Shown: positions 18,701-27,074, counted from the stretch's first letter. The stretch: 37,755 nt of DNA from Bacillus thermozeamaize (GCA_002159075.1 LZRT01000021.1:1-37755), one strand, 5' to 3'. The notes: generated from the sequence alone by a model not told the origin. Made by a program: numbers and translations.

Positions 18701-19663
18701 GAGCTGAAAGGGCGTACCTCTCCGGAGGAACAGGCGGCGGCGGACCTGCTGCAGGCCGTGGCTGAAGGCGCAGCGGTGCCTGTGCGCAGTCCGTTCCAGC
18801 AAGAGGTCGCGCGACGCCTCAGCTGGGATTATCCCCACCTGGCAGCGACGCACGCCCGCTCCAAGCAGACGGTGAGCGAGTTGAAACGGCGTTTTCAGCA
18901 GGCCGGGGAGGATGAGGAGGCGCTGCCGCTTGTTCAGGCGCCCGCTGCGAGCGCGATGTTCCGTTCCGAACTGGTGCAGCGGCCCCGTTTCCTGCAAAAG
19001 AACCGGCAGCTCACGCCGGCAGAGCGGGGTACCGCCACCCACCTGGTGATGCAGCATCTGCCCCTTTCGCCCGATTTGGATGAGCGAAAGTTGCGGGAAT
19101 GGCTCGAGCGGATGGTCCAGCAGGAACTGCTCACCCCGGAGGAGGCGGCAGCCATCCCCGTCGAGGGCATTCTTCGCCTTTTTGCGACGCCGGTCGGCCA
19201 GCGCCTCCTGGCTGCCCCGTTTGTCCGCCGGGAGGTTCCGTTCAGCTATGCCTTGCCGGCGGAAGAGGTGCACGGGATGGCGAAGCGTACCGGCGCGCCG
19301 CAAGGAATGGCCGGGGTTGGGCTTCAAGGCGTGTCCGGGGATGAACGTCACGTCTTGTCCGGGAGAGAGCTTCAAGGCACTTCCGCGGGAGGGCCGCAAG
19401 GAATGTCCGGGGAGGTGGTGCTGCTTCAGGGGGTCATCGACTGCCTCTTTCGGGATGAGCGGGGATTGGTCCTGCTCGACTACAAAACCGACACCATCTA
19501 TGGTCCTTTTGCGGGTTTCGAGCAGGCCGAACCGGTGTTGAAGGAACGTTATGCGTTGCAGTTGCAGCTGTATGCCCGGGCGGTGGAGGCGATCTGGGGA
19601 ATGCCGGTGGCGGAGAAGGTGCTCTACTTTTTCGACGGCGGCCATCTCTTGCCTGTGCCGTAG
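15689..19663 (+). CDS. addA: ATP-dependent helicase/deoxyribonuclease subunit A
   Basis: A 1324-residue UvrD-type 3'-5' helicase fused to a RecB-family nuclease. Walker A is AAAGSGKT with GSGKT at 38-42; helicase motif II reads VDEYQDTN, MTIHKSKGLEFPVV is motif V, and ILYVAMTRAREKLYL is motif VI. The nuclease motif DYKTD begins at Asp1264 with Lys1266. ATG 15689 has AGGAGG at 15675-15680 and lies inside the addB coding sequence, so the two proteins are made in a coupled way. Two low-complexity insertions occur: an Ala/Val/Pro-rich repeat near nucleotides 18580-18670, and a Gly-rich stretch at about 19260-19415 between the conserved YALPAEEV and VLLQGVIDCLF blocks. Catalytic motifs are not disturbed. 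Confidence 0.97.
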   Translation: MGSAMMRWPKPPESHWTDEQWEAIAATGNNILVAAAAGSGKTAVLVERIIRKITDPNEPVDVDRLLIVTFTHAAAGEMRQRIGEALARELEKRPESRHLRRQLTLLNRAMIATLHSFCMSVVRKYYYRLDLDPNFRIADEVESELLQEEVLETLFEDEYSREDNAAFFDLVDRYGSDRSDVNVQRLVRRLYDFSRSHPSPDAWLDQMAARYEVPEGRALDELPWTAELIREVRRELDGCRRLLAQALDLSREPGGPSAYAGTLEEDLLQIDALLARQSWEELHAGFQALRFGTLPRVRQEEAREELKERVKQLRQQVKGRLQEMGELLFSRPPAALLRDLRELAPVMRTLVQLVQKFGQRYWEAKKAKGLLDFSDLEHLCLQVLTGEGSAPGQRVPSEAAQQYQEQFVEVLVDEYQDTNLVQEAILRLVTRGNNLFMVGDVKQSIYRFRLAEPGLFLEKYKSFTRTGEGGGLRIDLSRNFRSRSPVLAATNFVFRQLMDEQVGEVRYDEAAELKPGAVYPDAEGTEVELVVIDRGRQEKEEDAGGTESSHADRRMQSEGQAAPGMEEEEELETAQLEARWMARQIQALIQKPYLIYDKDRRAMRPVTYRDIVILLRSMPWAPVIMEELKAHGIPVYAELSGGYFEAVEVATMLSLLKVIDNPDQDIPLAAVLRSPIVGLREDELAAIRLQKPGGSFWEAVKAACRSLEDEGLREKVVRFCRQLERWRARARQGALSELIWQIYRETGYLDFVGGMPGGKQRQANLRALYDRARAYESTSFRGLFRFLRFVERMQERGDDLGVARALGEQEDVVRLMTIHKSKGLEFPVVFVGSLGKSFNLQDLGGNLLLHKDLGIGSRLIDPIRRLSIPTLPWLAIGKRLQLESAAEEMRILYVAMTRAREKLYLVGTVRDGQKAREKWSETLSEEGWLLLETARARARSFLDWLGPAIARHRQGTPLRSGEPADPAVANAAVAAVSNPEVVAVSHPEVAADPASWKVRVIPEEELKGRTSPEEQAAADLLQAVAEGAAVPVRSPFQQEVARRLSWDYPHLAATHARSKQTVSELKRRFQQAGEDEEALPLVQAPAASAMFRSELVQRPRFLQKNRQLTPAERGTATHLVMQHLPLSPDLDERKLREWLERMVQQELLTPEEAAAIPVEGILRLFATPVGQRLLAAPFVRREVPFSYALPAEEVHGMAKRTGAPQGMAGVGLQGVSGDERHVLSGRELQGTSAGGPQGMSGEVVLLQGVIDCLFRDERGLVLLDYKTDTIYGPFAGFEQAEPVLKERYALQLQLYARAVEAIWGMPVAEKVLYFFDGGHLLPVP
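19301..19412 (+). repeat. Degenerate 16-mer repeats inside addA
   Basis: CAAGG..TG.CCGGGG occurs three times: 19301-19316, 19325-19340 and 19397-19412. A further TGTCCGGGA partial copy lies near 19356. They encode a Gly-rich linker (QGMAG, QGVSG, QGMSG) in the AddA nuclease domain. This looks like a small tandem expansion rather than a mobile element. Confidence 0.6.
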
Positions 19664-19849
19664 TCATTTTTTCCGCTCCCCACCCCGCAATGGGGTGTCG
19701 ACGCGGCGATGAAGGGGTTGGCTTCCGCCGAGCGGAGAAAGGGCGACGCACAGCAAGCGATATGGGGATAGTGACGTAAAAAAGATGACATAAACGATGA
19801 AGGAACGGATGAAGGAAGCTCGAGAATCGGGAGAGGAAGGGGAAAGCCG

Positions 19850-21019
19850 ATGCGGATTTTGCACACGGCCGACTGGCACCTGGGGCGCACGCTGGAGGGG
19901 CGCAGCCGCCTGGATGAGCAGGCGCAGTTTCTGGATGAACTGCGCGCGCTGGCGGAGGAGGAAGCCATTGATCTGGTCCTGTTGGCCGGCGATGTGTTCG
20001 ACACGGTGAATCCGCCGGCGGCTGCCGAACAGCTCTTTTACGAGAGCATCTCACGCCTGGCCGACAAGGGCAGGCGGCCGGTGGTGATCATTGCCGGCAA
20101 CCACGACAGCCCGGATCGCCTCGCGGCGGCCACGCCGTTGGCCCGGGAACAGGGCATTACCCTGCTCGGCTATCCGGTTCGGGAAGCGCTCCGAATCCCC
20201 GTCCCGGCGGCGGGGGAGGTGCTCTGTCTGGCGGCGCTGGCCTATCCTTCCGAGTCGCGGCTGAATGAGCTGCTGGTTGAAAGCCAGCAGGAGGAACTGC
20301 TGCGGGATGCCTATGATGAACGGGTGAAGCATCTTTTTCATCAGCTGTCGGCCGCCTTTTCGCCGTCGACGGTCAATGTGGCGATGAGCCACCTGTTTGT
20401 GGCGGGAGGAAGCAGCAGTGATTCGGAACGTCCCATCGAGGTGGGCGGCGCCTATACGGTGCGGCCTTCCAGTCTGCCGGCGCATGCCCAGTATGTGGCG
20501 CTGGGACATTTGCACCGCCCGCAAGATGTGAAGCAGGCTCCGACCCTTGCCCGCTATGCCGGTTCGCCTTTGGCGTTCAGCTTTTCCGAAGCGGGTTACG
20601 CCAAGTCGGTGACGGTGGTGGACGTGCGACCCGGGACGGCCGCCATCCTGAAAGAGATTCATCTCACCAGCGGGAAGCCCCTGGTGCAGTGGAAGGCGAC
20701 AGAAGGACTGGCCCAGGTTTACCGCTGGATCGAGGAAGGGAGGGACGCCAGGGCATGGATTGATTTGGAGATCCACCTCCTGCAGGCGCTCTCTCTGGAA
20801 GAGATTCACCGCTTGCGGAAACTTCACCCCGGTTTCATCCATATCCGCCCGGTTTTCCCGGAACTTGAGGAGCGAAGGGAGCGGCTGGCGACGGCGGAAC
20901 TGCCGATTGAGGAGCTGTTCAAACAGTTTTACCGGCGCCAAACGGGCGGCGCCGAACCGGAGGAAGCGCTGGTGCGTCTTTTCTTGGAGCTGCTCAGCGA
21001 GGAAGGGGAGGGAGCGTAG
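19850..21019 (+). CDS. sbcD: Exonuclease SbcCD, subunit D (Mre11-type nuclease)
   Basis: A 389-residue Mn-dependent nuclease that works with SbcC to open DNA hairpins and protein-blocked ends. The phosphoesterase motifs are in order: ADWHLGR with Asp8 and His10, LAGDVFD, GNHDS, and GHLHRP near residue 220. The capping domain and SbcC-binding C-terminus follow. ATG 19850 is preceded by a purine-rich GAGAGGAAGGGG. The 186 nt between addA and sbcD hold no clear promoter or terminator, so the four genes can be one transcript. Only 2 nt separate it from sbcC. Confidence 0.96.
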   Translation: MRILHTADWHLGRTLEGRSRLDEQAQFLDELRALAEEEAIDLVLLAGDVFDTVNPPAAAEQLFYESISRLADKGRRPVVIIAGNHDSPDRLAAATPLAREQGITLLGYPVREALRIPVPAAGEVLCLAALAYPSESRLNELLVESQQEELLRDAYDERVKHLFHQLSAAFSPSTVNVAMSHLFVAGGSSSDSERPIEVGGAYTVRPSSLPAHAQYVALGHLHRPQDVKQAPTLARYAGSPLAFSFSEAGYAKSVTVVDVRPGTAAILKEIHLTSGKPLVQWKATEGLAQVYRWIEEGRDARAWIDLEIHLLQALSLEEIHRLRKLHPGFIHIRPVFPELEERRERLATAELPIEELFKQFYRRQTGGAEPEEALVRLFLELLSEEGEGA

Positions 21020-21021
21020 CG

Positions 21022-24000
21022 ATGCGTCCTATCGCGCTGACGTTGCGGGGATTGCACAGTTTTCGGGAAACCCAGGAGGTGGACTTTGTCCGCCTTTGCG
21101 AAGGAGGGGTGTTTGGCATTTTTGGCCCGACCGGCAGCGGCAAGTCGACGCTTCTGGACGCCATTACCCTGGCCCTTTACGGCAAGGTGGAACGGGCCGC
21201 CAACAACACCCAGGGGATCTTGAACCACGCCGAAGATGAACTGGCGGTTTCCTTCACCTTTGAACTGGGCGGCGCCCGGGAAACCAGACGGTACCGGGTG
21301 GAGCGCAGTTTCAGGCGCGCCGGGGAGCACGCTCTGCGGACGGCCGCCTGCCGTCTCCTGGACGTAACGGGAGAAGAGAAGGTGGTGCTGGCCGACAAGG
21401 CGGGGATCGTCAACCAGAAGATCGAGGAGCTCCTGGGACTCTCCAGTGAAGATTTCACCCGCGCCGTTGTCCTTCCGCAGGGGAAATTTGCCGAATTTCT
21501 CACCTTGAAAGGCGCGGAACGGCGTGAGATGCTGCAACGCATTTTCAACCTGGAAAAATACGGGGACGCCCTGCGCGAGAAATTGAGCCGGCGTCTGCAA
21601 CAGGCCGGAACGCAGCTGAAGGAAGTGGCGGCCGAACAGCTGGGCTTGGGCGACGCGTCAAAGGAAGCACTGCAGGCAGCGCAGGACAAGGTGGCGGAAA
21701 GCGAAGCGCGCCTTGCCCAGGCGCAGCGGCGGCTGGCCGAGCGGGAGGAAGAGCTGGGCCGGATGCGGCAGATTTGGGAATGGCAGCAGGAGCAGCAGGA
21801 ACTCCGGCGCCGGCTGAATCAGTTGGAAGCAAAGGATGCGGAGATCGGAAGATGGGAAATGGCGGTGGCCCGGGCGGAAGAGGCGGAGCGGTTGCTGCCC
21901 TATGCCGAAGAGCTGCTCCATAGCCGTCGCGCTGTGGCCGATGGAGAACGGCTGCTCCGGGAGGCGGAAAGCCGCCTGCTGAGGGCCAGGCAGCACGATC
22001 TGGAAGCGCAATCCGCCTATGAAGCGGCCAGGAAGAGGCGGGCCGAGCAGGAACCGCGGCTGCTGATTCGCCGGGAACAGCTGAGTCAGGCCCGTCAGCT
22101 CGCCCAGCGGATCCGGGAGCTGTCCGCTGAGGTGGAGGCTTTGCGGAACCGCCGGCGTCAGCTGGAACGCGAATTAGAGAAAACCCGCCAGGAACGGCAG
22201 GCAAAGGAGCAGCTGCAGCAACGGGGAGAAGAGAAACAGCGGCAATTGAAAGAGATGCTCACCCGTTGTGAGGTTTCTGTCCCCGAGCGGCAGCAGATCC
22301 TGCAGGCCTACCAGGCCAAGGGGGAGATTGACCACCTGGAGCGGCAGGTAACGGAGGAGCGGCAGGAGTACCGGAAATGGGAAAGGGAGCTGGAAAGCCG
22401 GCGTGAAAGCCTGAAAGCGCACCAGGAAAAAGTGACAGGACATCTCCGTGATGTTGACCGGCTGCTTGCGGCGGTCCGGAAATGCCGCATGGCCGTCGCA
22501 GGGGCGGAACAGGCGCTGGCAGGCCTGCAGGCGCACATCGAGCGGCGGCTCGAGGCGCGGCAGCAGGCGCTTGAGGCGGAGAAGGTGAAGCTCTTGGCCC
22601 ATCATCTGGCCCAGGCGCTGGAGGAAGGCCAGCCCTGCCCGGTGTGCGGTTCCACTGAACATCCCGCGCCGGTGCGGGAGGCATCCGGCGGTGAGCAGCG
22701 CCGGTCGGCTCTTGAAGAAGAGCTGGCGCAGCTGCGGCAGTGGCTGAATGAGGCCGGGTCGCTCCGGATGCGAGTGAGCAATCTGAAGTGGCCGCTGCAA
22801 CAGGTCGAGGAGCAACTGGTCCAGGAGCTGTCCGCACTGGGGCGGGACCAGGACTTGCCTGGCCTGCCCGTTGTTGACTTTCCCAGATTGCCCCTACCCT
22901 CCACGCTTGAATTGCCTTCTGAGCCACTCTCCGAGTCTGAACGGGAGACGGCCGTTTCGTCTGGCGTTCAACATGACGTTCCGTATGACGTTCAAAACCC
23001 GGCCGACTTCGCCGGCCTTGAAGCGGCCGTACGGGAATGGACGGACCGGCTGGAGCGGCTGGAAGAACAGGTGCAGGCGCTGAAGACGCAGGCGGGCCAG
23101 GCCGCCGCCGGTCTTCGCCAGGCGAAACGGGAACAGGATGAAGCGGCGCTCACCCTACGGAACATGACGGAATCCCTCCGTCAGATGGCCGGCAAGCTGG
23201 AGCAGTTGCAACATCACCTGGAAGAGAAAAAGAAAGCCTGGCGATGCGCGTACCCCCATTATTCCCTGGAGGGGATCGCCGAGGAACAGCGACGGCTGAT
23301 GGAAAAGGATCGGGAAGCGGAGCAATTGCGCCAGCGTCTGGAGAAGAGCATTCCTTTTCTGGAGGAAAACGCCCGGTTGACGGAACAGCTGAAAGACACC
23401 GAAAACCGTCTCTCGGTCCAACTCTCCGCGCTGGCCACCCAGATCGGGGAAAAAGAGGCCGCTTTGAACGAGCGGAAAGGGGAACTGGATAATATCACCC
23501 AAGGTGCGGAACCGGAACAGCTGCTGGCCGACGTGAACCGCCGGCTGGAACATCTGGCGGCCGCAGAACAAGAAACCTACGCAGCTCACGCAGAAGCGGC
23601 CAAAGTCTGCCAGGAGGCAGAGCGGCGGGTGGCTGTGGCGCGGCAATCGCTGCATGAGTCCAGGGAACGCCTGAAGAGAGCGTGGGAAAAGTGGGAGCGG
23701 CAATGCGAAGGAGCGGCCGGGATCTGGGCGGAATTGGCGGACCCCGAGGGTGTCAGGGAAGCGGTGTTGCCCCAGGAGGAGATCAACCGCTATAAAGGAT
23801 GGATCGATGCGCACCATGATGCCAAAAAACAGGTTATGGCCCGGCTGAAAAGTCTTGAGCAGCAGCTCGGCGGGCGCACGCTGAACGAAGAGGCATGGGA
23901 AGCGCTGAACCGGCAGCTGCAGGAGGCCCGGGCCGATGTGAACCGCTGGCTCGAAGTGCGCGGGGCCGCAATGGAGGCGCTGAAGGATCTCACCACGAAG

Positions 24001-24561
24001 CACGAGCGCTATCTAGAGCTGGAAAAGCGGAAAAAGGAACTGGAATCCCTGAGCGAAAAACTGGGAAAACTGCAGCACGTGTTCAAGGGGAATGCGTTCG
24101 TGGAATTTATGGCCGAGGAGCAGTTGATCCGGATCAGCCGGGATGCCTCGGAGCGGCTGAAATCACTCACCCGCGGACGTTATGCCATCGAGGTGGATTC
24201 TTCAGGCGGGTTTGTCATCCGCGATGACGCAAACGGCGGGGTGAAGCGCCCGGTTTCCAGTCTGTCCGGAGGGGAGACGTTTCTTACCTCTCTCGCCCTG
24301 GCTCTTTCGCTTTCCGCTTCCATCCAGCTGCGGGGGCAATATCCCTTGCAGTTTTTCTTCCTGGACGAAGGCTTTGGCACGCTTGATCAAGAGCTGTTGG
24401 ATACGGTCGTGACGGCCCTTGAGAGGTTGCATAGCTCCCATTTGTCAATCGGTGTGATCAGCCACGTGCCTGAACTGCAGGCCCGCCTGCCGCGGCGGTT
24501 GATTGTGGAACCGGCAGAGCCAGGAGGACGGGGCAGCCGGGTGCGGCTGGAAGTGTTGTAA
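21022..24561 (+). CDS. sbcC: Exonuclease SbcCD, subunit C (Rad50-type ATPase)
   Basis: An 1179-residue SMC-like ATPase. Walker A GPTGSGKST is at residues 35-43, and a long coiled coil runs from about 170 to 1010. The zinc hook CPVC is at 539-542 near the middle, the signature LSGGE at 1081-1085, and Walker B FFLDE with Asp1115 and Glu1116 near the end. Dimerisation through the hook tethers two heads that hold SbcD. Nucleotides about 22850-23020 encode a Pro/Leu/Ser-rich low-complexity stretch that interrupts the second coiled-coil arm. The start ATG 21022 follows GGAAGGGGAGGGAG at 21000-21013. A terminator follows within 10 nt of the stop, closing the addBA-sbcDC unit. Confidence 0.96.
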   Translation: MRPIALTLRGLHSFRETQEVDFVRLCEGGVFGIFGPTGSGKSTLLDAITLALYGKVERAANNTQGILNHAEDELAVSFTFELGGARETRRYRVERSFRRAGEHALRTAACRLLDVTGEEKVVLADKAGIVNQKIEELLGLSSEDFTRAVVLPQGKFAEFLTLKGAERREMLQRIFNLEKYGDALREKLSRRLQQAGTQLKEVAAEQLGLGDASKEALQAAQDKVAESEARLAQAQRRLAEREEELGRMRQIWEWQQEQQELRRRLNQLEAKDAEIGRWEMAVARAEEAERLLPYAEELLHSRRAVADGERLLREAESRLLRARQHDLEAQSAYEAARKRRAEQEPRLLIRREQLSQARQLAQRIRELSAEVEALRNRRRQLERELEKTRQERQAKEQLQQRGEEKQRQLKEMLTRCEVSVPERQQILQAYQAKGEIDHLERQVTEERQEYRKWERELESRRESLKAHQEKVTGHLRDVDRLLAAVRKCRMAVAGAEQALAGLQAHIERRLEARQQALEAEKVKLLAHHLAQALEEGQPCPVCGSTEHPAPVREASGGEQRRSALEEELAQLRQWLNEAGSLRMRVSNLKWPLQQVEEQLVQELSALGRDQDLPGLPVVDFPRLPLPSTLELPSEPLSESERETAVSSGVQHDVPYDVQNPADFAGLEAAVREWTDRLERLEEQVQALKTQAGQAAAGLRQAKREQDEAALTLRNMTESLRQMAGKLEQLQHHLEEKKKAWRCAYPHYSLEGIAEEQRRLMEKDREAEQLRQRLEKSIPFLEENARLTEQLKDTENRLSVQLSALATQIGEKEAALNERKGELDNITQGAEPEQLLADVNRRLEHLAAAEQETYAAHAEAAKVCQEAERRVAVARQSLHESRERLKRAWEKWERQCEGAAGIWAELADPEGVREAVLPQEEINRYKGWIDAHHDAKKQVMARLKSLEQQLGGRTLNEEAWEALNRQLQEARADVNRWLEVRGAAMEALKDLTTKHERYLELEKRKKELESLSEKLGKLQHVFKGNAFVEFMAEEQLIRISRDASERLKSLTRGRYAIEVDSSGGFVIRDDANGGVKRPVSSLSGGETFLTSLALALSLSASIQLRGQYPLQFFFLDEGFGTLDQELLDTVVTALERLHSSHLSIGVISHVPELQARLPRRLIVEPAEPGGRGSRVRLEVL

Positions 24562-24568
24562 GTTTTTC

Positions 24569-24594
24569 AGCACCCTCGCGGTGCTTTTTGTTTT
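24569..24594 (+). terminator. Terminator after sbcC
   Basis: AGCACC (24569-24574) pairs with GGTGCT (24580-24585), followed by TTTTTGTTTT. Confidence 0.85.
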
Positions 24595-24664
24595 GTGTCA
24601 CATAGAATGATGATGAGCAAAAACGTTGAGAAATTGGGGTAAGCAAGGAGCGGAAACACGATTG

Positions 24665-25408
24665 ATGAAAACCTTCTCGTCCCGATCACGCAAGCCAAAA
24701 GCGGTGTTTTATGTTCCTCATCCAGACGACGAAACGTTGAGCATGGGCGGCGCGATCGTGAATCACTTATTTGCCGGAAACGATGTTTACGTGGTGTTGC
24801 TGTCTCACGGCAGGGCTTCTGATGCCTACAACGTTTTATGCGGCCGGATCACCTGCAGCTGGCACAAGAAAAACCACGATCCGTCGCTTGAAGGGTATGC
24901 CCCTTTTGACCTGCAAAAGTTTGGCCTGGCACGTGTGCGGGAATTCCTGGCCGCTTGCGAATGCTTGGGCGTGTCCCTTGCCAATACGGAGATTTATGAT
25001 TTTGAAGACGGCCAAGTGACTGTGGAACAGGTGAAACAAGTGATCCTGAAATGGGAAACGCGTTTTCCTGGCATCAAGCACAAAACGATGACGTACCACG
25101 ACAAAAATCCTGATCATGCGAATGCGGGACGGGCCTTGCTTGAATTGTACAACGAAGGGGTTGTCAAAGATGCGCGGTTTTACATCAAGCATTCCCAGAT
25201 GGCTCAGGTGGCTGGGGCTTATGAAGCTTACCGCAGATCCTATTATCCATCTATCCAGGCAGCGGCGGAGGTGTACAAAACCTGGAAACCTGCGCAAGGC
25301 AAACTGGCGATTGGTTACCATTCCGTGAAAAATGATTTTGACCAGTTGTTACATAACCCTCAAAGCAAGTTCCACCGGCCTGGACAAAAACATGTTGGGA
25401 ACGGATGA
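24665..25408 (+). CDS. PIG-L family (LmbE-like) deacetylase
   Basis: A 247-residue zinc-dependent deacetylase of the PIG-L/LmbE family, which removes acetyl groups from GlcNAc-linked substrates; in Bacilli members act in bacillithiol synthesis or on antibiotics. The diagnostic HPDDE motif is at residues 19-23, and a downstream TYHDKNPDHANAG supplies the second His cluster (metal and catalytic). It has no signal peptide. The start is ATG 24665; a TTG directly before it at 24662 would be equally compatible with AAGGAG at 24645-24650. It differs from BshB in having a Cys/His-containing insert (CGRITCSWHKKNH) after the first helix. The substrate is not predictable. Confidence 0.85.
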   Translation: MKTFSSRSRKPKAVFYVPHPDDETLSMGGAIVNHLFAGNDVYVVLLSHGRASDAYNVLCGRITCSWHKKNHDPSLEGYAPFDLQKFGLARVREFLAACECLGVSLANTEIYDFEDGQVTVEQVKQVILKWETRFPGIKHKTMTYHDKNPDHANAGRALLELYNEGVVKDARFYIKHSQMAQVAGAYEAYRRSYYPSIQAAAEVYKTWKPAQGKLAIGYHSVKNDFDQLLHNPQSKFHRPGQKHVGNG

Positions 25409-25494
25409 CGGAGTGGAAATGAGCGACTGCCTAGCTCTCATCCTTGCATCCATTAATACAATGGTATCAAATCATGGATGAAAGGATGGCGAAA

Positions 25495-25851
25495 ATGGTT
25501 AGAAACCGAAAGGAAATGCGGAGATGGATGAGGAAAAGGCCCATGACGCAAAGGCATGTCCATGAGTTTTTAGGGAGCACAAAACTTGCGGAAAGAGGCG
25601 ATGACCGACATAATCACCGTTTTGCGGGCGTTACGGGCCAAGCGATTCCAAGGGGCAAGAGCCACGTGCATGTCATAAAAACCAATACTGACTTTTTTAA
25701 CCATCTCCATCAACTCCGTATCGTAACTGGCCCTGCCATTCCCGTAGGCAAAGGAAAACACGTTCATTTTGTCAAAGGAAAAACGACATTCAACGACGGG
25801 CATGTTCATAGGTTCAAATTCGCCACTTTAATTGAAAAGCCACTGATATAA
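25495..25851 (+). CDS. YmaF-like histidine-rich protein
   Basis: A small, strongly basic protein, about 118 residues from this start, with a spaced series of His-x-His motifs: RHVHEF, DRHNHRF, SHVHVI, NHLHQL, KHVHFV and GHVHRF. The order and linking text match the YmaF family of Bacilli, whose function is unknown. The regular pattern suggests metal binding or a repeated beta-strand fold, by inference. The start is uncertain: TTG 25444, ATG 25474, 25486 and 25495 are all in frame, and 25495 has the best placed AAGGA (25482-25486). The conserved part begins only near nucleotide 25550, so any of these starts leaves it intact. A terminator follows at 25908. Confidence 0.7.
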   Translation: MVRNRKEMRRWMRKRPMTQRHVHEFLGSTKLAERGDDRHNHRFAGVTGQAIPRGKSHVHVIKTNTDFFNHLHQLRIVTGPAIPVGKGKHVHFVKGKTTFNDGHVHRFKFATLIEKPLI

Positions 25852-25907
25852 GGGCATAAGAATAAGGAGATAGCAAACAAAAAGACAAACAAATAAAGAA
25901 ACGAAAC

Positions 25908-25937
25908 CCCCGGCTGAGCGGCTGGGGATTTTTATTC
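25908..25937 (+). terminator. Terminator after the YmaF-like gene
   Basis: CCCCGGCT (25908-25915) pairs with GGCTGGGG (25920-25927), including two G-U pairs, with a GAGC loop and TTTTT. Confidence 0.8.
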
Positions 25938-25997
25938 TATTTACAACGTTCATTCCTTGTGTGAAAATAAATTTTAACAAATGGAATGGGTGAGCGT

Positions 25998-26411
25998 ATG
26001 AAAAAGCTGTTGATTGCCATCGTAATATTGGTTGTTTTGGGATTTGCGGGGTATCAATTTGTTATCGGCTTTGCTTCCGACAAAATGATCGATCAAGTAG
26101 CTGAGCATGTTCTAAGTGGTGATGAAGCGGAACAGTTATTGAACGATCCAGGGGTCAAAAAGTGGGTTGAACAAGACATGTATGAAACCTCTACGGATGA
26201 CTTGCCGTTTCACACGAAGGAAGAAGCGTTAAAGGCAGTGGTCAAAAAGTTTTCCGTAGGTGAGTTAAATGAATTAAAAAATAAGATCACCAATGGAATC
26301 GATGCGCAGGAACAAGAAGAAATCAAGTCAATATTAGAGGAAAAGTTGTCTCCGGAAGAAATGGAGGCATTGAAGATCATTGCGCTCAAAGAATTGAAAA
26401 ACAGGCAATGA
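25998..26411 (+). CDS. Small N-terminally membrane-anchored protein, function unknown
   Basis: A 137-residue protein with one N-terminal hydrophobic segment (residues 3-25, KKLLIAIVILVVLGFAGYQF) that is a membrane anchor or uncleaved signal. An acidic, helical soluble part follows and would be extracytoplasmic. No known catalytic motif is visible. ATG 25998 is preceded by GGGTGAG; an in-frame ATG at 25986 is possible. The Bacilli-like composition and conserved-looking LPFHTKEEAL and LSPEEMEALK blocks suggest a real gene. It has its own terminator and no operon partner. Confidence 0.75.
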   Translation: MKKLLIAIVILVVLGFAGYQFVIGFASDKMIDQVAEHVLSGDEAEQLLNDPGVKKWVEQDMYETSTDDLPFHTKEEALKAVVKKFSVGELNELKNKITNGIDAQEQEEIKSILEEKLSPEEMEALKIIALKELKNRQ

Positions 26412-26436
26412 AGAGACGATAAACTTACGCATTGTA

Positions 26437-26458
26437 CCCGGCAGCGCCGGGGTTTTTT
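26437..26458 (+). terminator. Terminator after the membrane-anchored protein gene
   Basis: CCCGGC (26437-26442) pairs with GCCGGG (26446-26451) around AGC, followed by TTTTTT. Confidence 0.85.
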
Positions 26459-26540
26459 GTTGCCCAAAGTTTTTTGTTGCTCAAAACTTCCACCGTTTGA
26501 GACGCTGGAACCGAGTGCGGTGATTGCATGGCCGCTTTCC

Positions 26541-26575
26541 TTGACGATGTTCCTTGATGAAACTATAATGGTTAC
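26541..26575 (+). promoter_or_regulatory. SigA promoter and overlapping operator of the Rrf2 gene
   Basis: TTGACG (26541-26546) and TATAAT (26564-26569) are 17 bp apart. GAAACT-ATAAT-GGTTAC (26559-26575) covers the -10. Its right arm, with the following AAC, is the same nine-base half-site GGTTACAAC as in the sites at 27045 and 27075. This suggests that the regulator represses itself. Confidence 0.72.
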
Positions 26576-26593
26576 AACAAGAGGGTGAAACGA

Positions 26594-27022
26594 ATGAAAA
26601 GAATTAGCAGCCGCTTTTCCGTCGCAGTCCACATTTTGTCTCTTTTATCACTCAGTGCATCCCCATGCACGTCGGAATTCATTGCGGAAAGCGTCAATAC
26701 GAATCCGGTGATTATCCGCAGAATCATTGGGAAGCTGAAAAAAGCGGGATTGGTACATGTGCGATCCGGAACCGGCGGAGCGTACCTGGGGAAAGATCTG
26801 GATCAGATTACGTTGCTTGACGTTTATCGGGCAGTTGATGTCGTTGAAAATGAGGGGCTTTTTCATTTCCATGGCCATCCCAATCCCGAATGTCCAGTGG
26901 GAGCAAACATTGAATCGGTTCTTCGCATGATCATGCTCCAAGCACAATCCGCGATGGAACAGGTATTGGCGCAAGTTACCCTCAAGCAGTTAGTGGCTGA
27001 ACTTAGCGAGAAAAGCGGCTGA
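26594..27022 (+). CDS. Rrf2 family transcriptional regulator (YwnA-like)
   Basis: A 142-residue winged-helix regulator: a helix-turn-helix around residues 25-50, with ESVNTNPVIIRRIIGKLKKAGLV, then the GTGGAYLGKDLDQITLLDVYRAV wing that is typical of Rrf2. The cluster of three cysteines that holds a [2Fe-2S] center in IscR and NsrR is absent; only Cys25 and Cys99 are present. It is therefore more like YwnA, which senses by another route. ATG 26594 has GAGGG just upstream; a GTG 9 nt earlier is in frame. The next gene, a quinone reductase-like protein, has two operator copies in front of it. The likely job is to sense electrophile or quinone stress and release both genes; that trigger is inference. 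Confidence 0.88.
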   Translation: MKRISSRFSVAVHILSLLSLSASPCTSEFIAESVNTNPVIIRRIIGKLKKAGLVHVRSGTGGAYLGKDLDQITLLDVYRAVDVVENEGLFHFHGHPNPECPVGANIESVLRMIMLQAQSAMEQVLAQVTLKQLVAELSEKSG

Positions 27023-27044
27023 GCTCATTTTTTTCATCTCAGTT

Positions 27045-27061
27045 GTAACCGATATGGTTAC
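27045..27061 (+). promoter_or_regulatory. Palindromic operator 1 before the quinone reductase-like gene
   Basis: GTAACC-GATAT-GGTTAC is a perfect 6-5-6 inverted repeat, preceded by GTT so that the left half reads GTTGTAACC. Confidence 0.7.
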
Positions 27062-27074
27062 ATATACATCTGTT

